Shown: in pieces, positions 32,526-33,306 of the stretch
Layout: each line of letters begins with the position of its first letter
Numbering within the stretch: the first letter of the stretch is position 1
Source of the DNA: Bacteriovorax sp.
GTDB taxonomy: Bacteria > Bdellovibrionota > Bacteriovoracia > Bacteriovoracales > Bacteriovoracaceae
DNA length: 33,306 nt
Assembly: GCA_028710485.1 (NCBI GenBank)
Contig: JAQTTZ010000037.1
Coordinates: forward strand, 1-33,306
Direction of reading: 5' to 3'
The notes under the pieces: generated by a model
Databases searched by the model: none
Told to the model about the DNA's origin: nothing
What the model saw: the letters and a program-made list of their open reading frames with translations, nothing else
Made by a program: the position numbers and the translations under genes

Positions 32526-33306
32526 TTAGACCGGAAGGGGTTTGTTGAGAATTGTGCGGTAATAATAAAAAAACAAACTGAGAATAATTAAAACCAAAAT
32601 AACGAGAAGGTACATAAGATAATTATCATTTCTCTTTTTTAAATGCTCAGGCAGCACCGAGCGCTGTGCTTCGGGAGGAAGATCCCCCGTCGCTTCACGT
32701 GGAGTTGCGGGATGTAGCGAAGACCTCACTTTTCGTTCGTGCAAAAGCTTTTTATCTTCAGTATATTGATGTAAATCTTTGCTTTTATCTTTCTTGAAAC
32801 TTTGAACCAGCTCAGTTTTTGCATGCTTTTCTTCGTCCGGAGCGCTTTGAGTAGCTAAAGTAAGTCCTGAATCATTTTCAAATTCAATTTTAAAATCTCT
32901 TGAAACTGATTTTTTAACTTCAGCTTTTGGAACGCTGACTTCAGGCCTGGTGAGTTCAACTTTATAATCTCGATCTTCTTCGACTTCTTCATGTTTTTTT
33001 GAAGCACCCACACTTATGTTCATTGCCCCCATATCAGGATAGGCAAGATCATCGTCTTCGGGATAAAGCACCGGTTCATTACTAACTATTACTTCAGCGC
33101 TTGAGACTGAATTCGATTTCATTTGAATCGGCTGTCCGTGACTAATTTCAATCAGAGGTGATTTATTAATGGTCGCAGTTATTAAAGAAATATCAGGAAA
33201 TTCTAAATCGTCCGAGGTTGGTAATTTCGTCTCCTCAGATGAGTCCGCGCGGCTTGCTACGGTTGGTGCCACGGGCCTTACCTCTTGATTGAGCTGAGCA
33301 CCTGCG
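32526..33306 (-). CDS. C-terminally anchored membrane protein (5' end cut by window edge)
   Basis: The reading frame is open to the window edge (AGAQLNQEVRPV precedes the first possible start, GTG at 33272), so the true start is probably outside. At least 260 residues are visible. A single hydrophobic segment, about 20 residues beginning YLMYLLVILVLIILSL, lies close to the C-terminus and is followed by a short basic-aromatic tail, as in tail-anchored or type II-like proteins. The rest is soluble, acidic and probably disordered. Two copies of a short motif are seen, DDLEFPD and DDLAYPD, each followed after a few residues by a Thr/Ser-Ile/Val segment. I do not recognise the family. It lies four bases before tsaC. 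Confidence 0.75.
   Translation of the reverse strand, partial: AGAQLNQEVRPVAPTVASRADSSEETKLPTSDDLEFPDISLITATINKSPLIEISHGQPIQMKSNSVSSAEVIVSNEPVLYPEDDDLAYPDMGAMNISVGASKKHEEVEEDRDYKVELTRPEVSVPKAEVKKSVSRDFKIEFENDSGLTLATQSAPDEEKHAKTELVQSFKKDKSKDLHQYTEDKKLLHERKVRSSLHPATPREATGDLPPEAQRSVLPEHLKKRNDNYLMYLLVILVLIILSLFFYYYRTILNKPLPV

Noticed and set aside
1-33306. CRISPR array, tRNA, transposon ends, toxin-antitoxin or phage genes
   Set aside because: I looked for regularly spaced repeats, cloverleaf arms with a TΨC-type GTTCGAATC, terminal inverted repeats and small overlapping toxin-like pairs, and found none.

Overview
The window is gene-dense, AT-rich bacterial chromosome from a Gram-negative: it carries an LPS-assembly lipoprotein (LptE) and several lipobox proteins. 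The gene mix is an FHA-GGDEF diguanylate cyclase, a Ser/Thr kinase with an HRDxSPxN loop, tandem GYF_2 domains, a Lys/Ala-rich histone-H1-like protein, and a large fatty-acyl-CoA degradation set. This best fits the Bdellovibrionota, probably a Bacteriovorax/Peredibacter-like predatory lineage. That placement is inferred from gene content and low GC; no rRNA gene is present to confirm it. No tRNA, rRNA, CRISPR, insertion sequence, phage or origin was seen. No gene-free stretch exceeds 300 bases; the longest is 20555-20804 (250 bases).

Layout. At 1-1086 (minus) is rlmN, cut by the window edge. At 1200-3225 (plus) are a secreted DNase-I-fold phosphoesterase and a two-LysM lipoprotein. At 3222-5359 (minus) a GH35/42-like protein and a small orphan protein overlap by 4 bases. 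At 5458-16193 (plus) nine genes run with little or no spacing: two acyl-CoA dehydrogenases, pgi, FHA-GGDEF cyclase, mutL, miaA, a PPDK/PEP-synthetase regulatory kinase, a soluble MgtE-N/CBS protein and an atypical NRAMP transporter. At 16213-20554 (minus) are a membrane Ser/Thr kinase and, upstream, an overlapping three-gene unit: tandem GYF_2 protein, α/β-hydrolase-fold protein without its nucleophile, and lipoprotein. At 20805-22376 (plus) is a vWA lipoprotein. At 22377-24602 (minus) are thiolase and a cyclic-nucleotide-binding protein. At 24715-25164 (plus) is an orphan. At 25236-29231 (minus) are the Lys/Ala-rich zinc-motif protein and hbd, enoyl-CoA hydratase and a third acyl-CoA dehydrogenase. 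At 29399-29662 (plus) is rpsT. At 29731-31330 (minus) is lptE-holA. At 31399-31902 (plus) is a DciA-like protein. At 31892-33306 (minus) are a TsaC-like protein and a C-terminally anchored membrane protein cut by the window edge.

How the genes work together. Three acyl-CoA dehydrogenases, enoyl-CoA hydratase, 3-hydroxyacyl-CoA dehydrogenase and thiolase form a full β-oxidation cycle spread over three transcription units, as expected of a bacterium that feeds on prey lipids or branched-chain amino acids. The electron-transfer flavoprotein genes are not in the window. The lptE-holA and mutL-miaA neighbourhoods match those known from E. coli and support those calls. The most interesting material is not a classic defence or mobile system. 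It is a group of possible signalling modules: the FHA-GGDEF cyclase with a Thr-rich tail, the MgtE-N/CBS plus NRAMP pair, two apparent pseudoenzymes (hydrolase fold and glycosidase fold), and inverted repeats at the β-oxidation promoters.
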